From NCBI GenBank assembly GCA_031413495.1, contig JANOFE010000078.1, positions 1 to 13,516 of the forward strand: a stretch of 13,516 nucleotides of DNA. Reading direction: 5' to 3'. Source of the DNA: JACMNW01 sp031413495. GTDB lineage: Bacteria > Pseudomonadota > Alphaproteobacteria > Rhodobacterales > Rhodobacteraceae. A program made the translations under genes and the position numbers. Shown here piece by piece: positions 12,900 through 13,516 of the stretch (position 1 is the first letter of the stretch; the number at the start of each line of letters is the position of its first letter). Under the pieces are notes generated by a model. It was given only the letters and a program-made list of their open reading frames with translations. It searched no databases and was not told the origin of the DNA.

Positions 12900-13516
12900 T
12901 CGGTGGTACCGCTGCTCATTTCTTCTTTGGCTGCATCCTGCCCCGCGCGACTGCCCGATGCAACCCGTGCTGCAAGGCGGTCTTGAAACCCGGATTTCGC
13001 CAGTTGAAACGCCAGTTTGATCGCCGCTGAAACCCCGGTCGCATCTGCCGACCCATGCGATTTCACGACCGTGCCGTTCAACCCCAGAAACACGCCACCA
13101 TTCACCCGGCGCGGATCAATCCGCTTTTGCAGCCGCTTCAGCGACGTTAACGCCAACAGGGCAGCAATTTTCGACAAAAACGTCGCGTTGAAGGCTTCTT
13201 TCAGGAAATCCGAAATCAGCTTGGCCGTGCCTTCGCCGGTTTTGATCGCGATGTTGCCGGTAAAGCCATCCGTCACAATCACATCGCAGCGGTTGCCGGG
13301 AATATCGCCACCTTCCACAAAACCCACATAGTCAAACGCACCGTCCACAGATGCGGCCAAAATCATATCATTGGCCAGCTTTAGCTCGGCGCGGCCCTTG
13401 TGGTCTTCGGTGCCCACATTCAGCAATCCAACCCGCGGTCGGGACAGCGCCAAACCATTGCGGGCATAGGCCGCCCCCATGATCGCGTATTGCAGCAAAT
13501 CCTCGGCATCCGCCTT
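12896..13516 (-). CDS. plsX: Phosphate acyltransferase PlsX, C-terminal part (5' end outside window)
   Basis: PlsX converts acyl-ACP to acyl-phosphate for PlsY, the first acylation route in bacterial phospholipid synthesis, at the cytoplasmic face of the membrane. About 206 residues are visible of a usual 340 or so; the frame stays open to the window edge, starting KADAED. Family blocks are LLQYAIMGAAYA, PRVGLLNVGTEDHKG, FVEGGDIPGNRCDVIVTDGFTGNIAIKTGEG and GGVFLGLNGTVVKSHGSAD. The final 30 residues are an Ala/Arg/Ser-rich tail ending in SSGTTE. It overlaps fabH by 4 bp. The short start near 13498 is internal, not a real start. Confidence 0.95.
   Translation of the reverse strand, partial: KADAEDLLQYAIMGAAYARNGLALSRPRVGLLNVGTEDHKGRAELKLANDMILAASVDGAFDYVGFVEGGDIPGNRCDVIVTDGFTGNIAIKTGEGTAKLISDFLKEAFNATFLSKIAALLALTSLKRLQKRIDPRRVNGGVFLGLNGTVVKSHGSADATGVSAAIKLAFQLAKSGFQDRLAARVASGSRAGQDAAKEEMSSGTTE

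Noticed and set aside
1..13516. CRISPR arrays, insertion sequences, integrases or attachment sites
   Set aside because: No regularly spaced repeats, transposase or recombinase frame, or duplicated tRNA 3' end was seen.

Overview
The window reads as a chromosomal segment of an alphaproteobacterium, most likely a member of the Rhodobacterales (Rhodobacter/Roseobacter-like). The reasons are the GC-rich coding sequence, the 4-10 bp start/stop overlaps between genes, the order plsX-fabH-ihfA-merR-like on the minus strand, the SPOR-nagZ-scpA-scpB block, a two-domain dCTP deaminase of the long alphaproteobacterial type, and above all an endolysin/3TM-holin pair of the kind that releases gene transfer agent (GTA) particles in Rhodobacterales. 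Almost all of the window is coding.

Plus strand, left half (1-8703): the C-terminal part of glutamate racemase murI, then argC (arginine synthesis) and ccmE (haem chaperone for cytochrome c). Next comes a two-gene lysis cassette, a GH108 endolysin overlapping a GTA-type holin, followed at once by argS. After argS is a tightly coupled run: a SPOR-domain membrane protein, nagZ (peptidoglycan recycling), scpA and scpB (condensin partners), and a small basic protein of unknown function. Murein synthesis, binding, recycling and lysis therefore recur along this strand.

Middle (8704-9323): a 149-bp AT-rich gap with a near-perfect direct repeat flanking a perfect TATAAT box leads into a small four-helix membrane protein of the PACE (chlorhexidine/biocide efflux) family. 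This is the part most likely to be accessory. Its 3' end overlaps that of the convergent dcd gene by 8 bp.

Minus strand, right half (9316-13516), read right to left: partial plsX, fabH (start of fatty acid synthesis), ihfA, and a MerR-like regulator with a long acidic tail. Then come tRNA-Pro(GGG) with its own promoter candidate and a strong intrinsic terminator, and dcd. An exact match to the IHF consensus lies just upstream of ihfA, which suggests autoregulation.

No CRISPR array, insertion sequence, integrase or wholly new gene system is visible. The points most worth following up are the GTA lysis cassette with its possibly structured leader and EF-hand-like loop, the long inverted repeat between holin and argS, the paired repeats at the PACE promoter, and the IHF site at ihfA.
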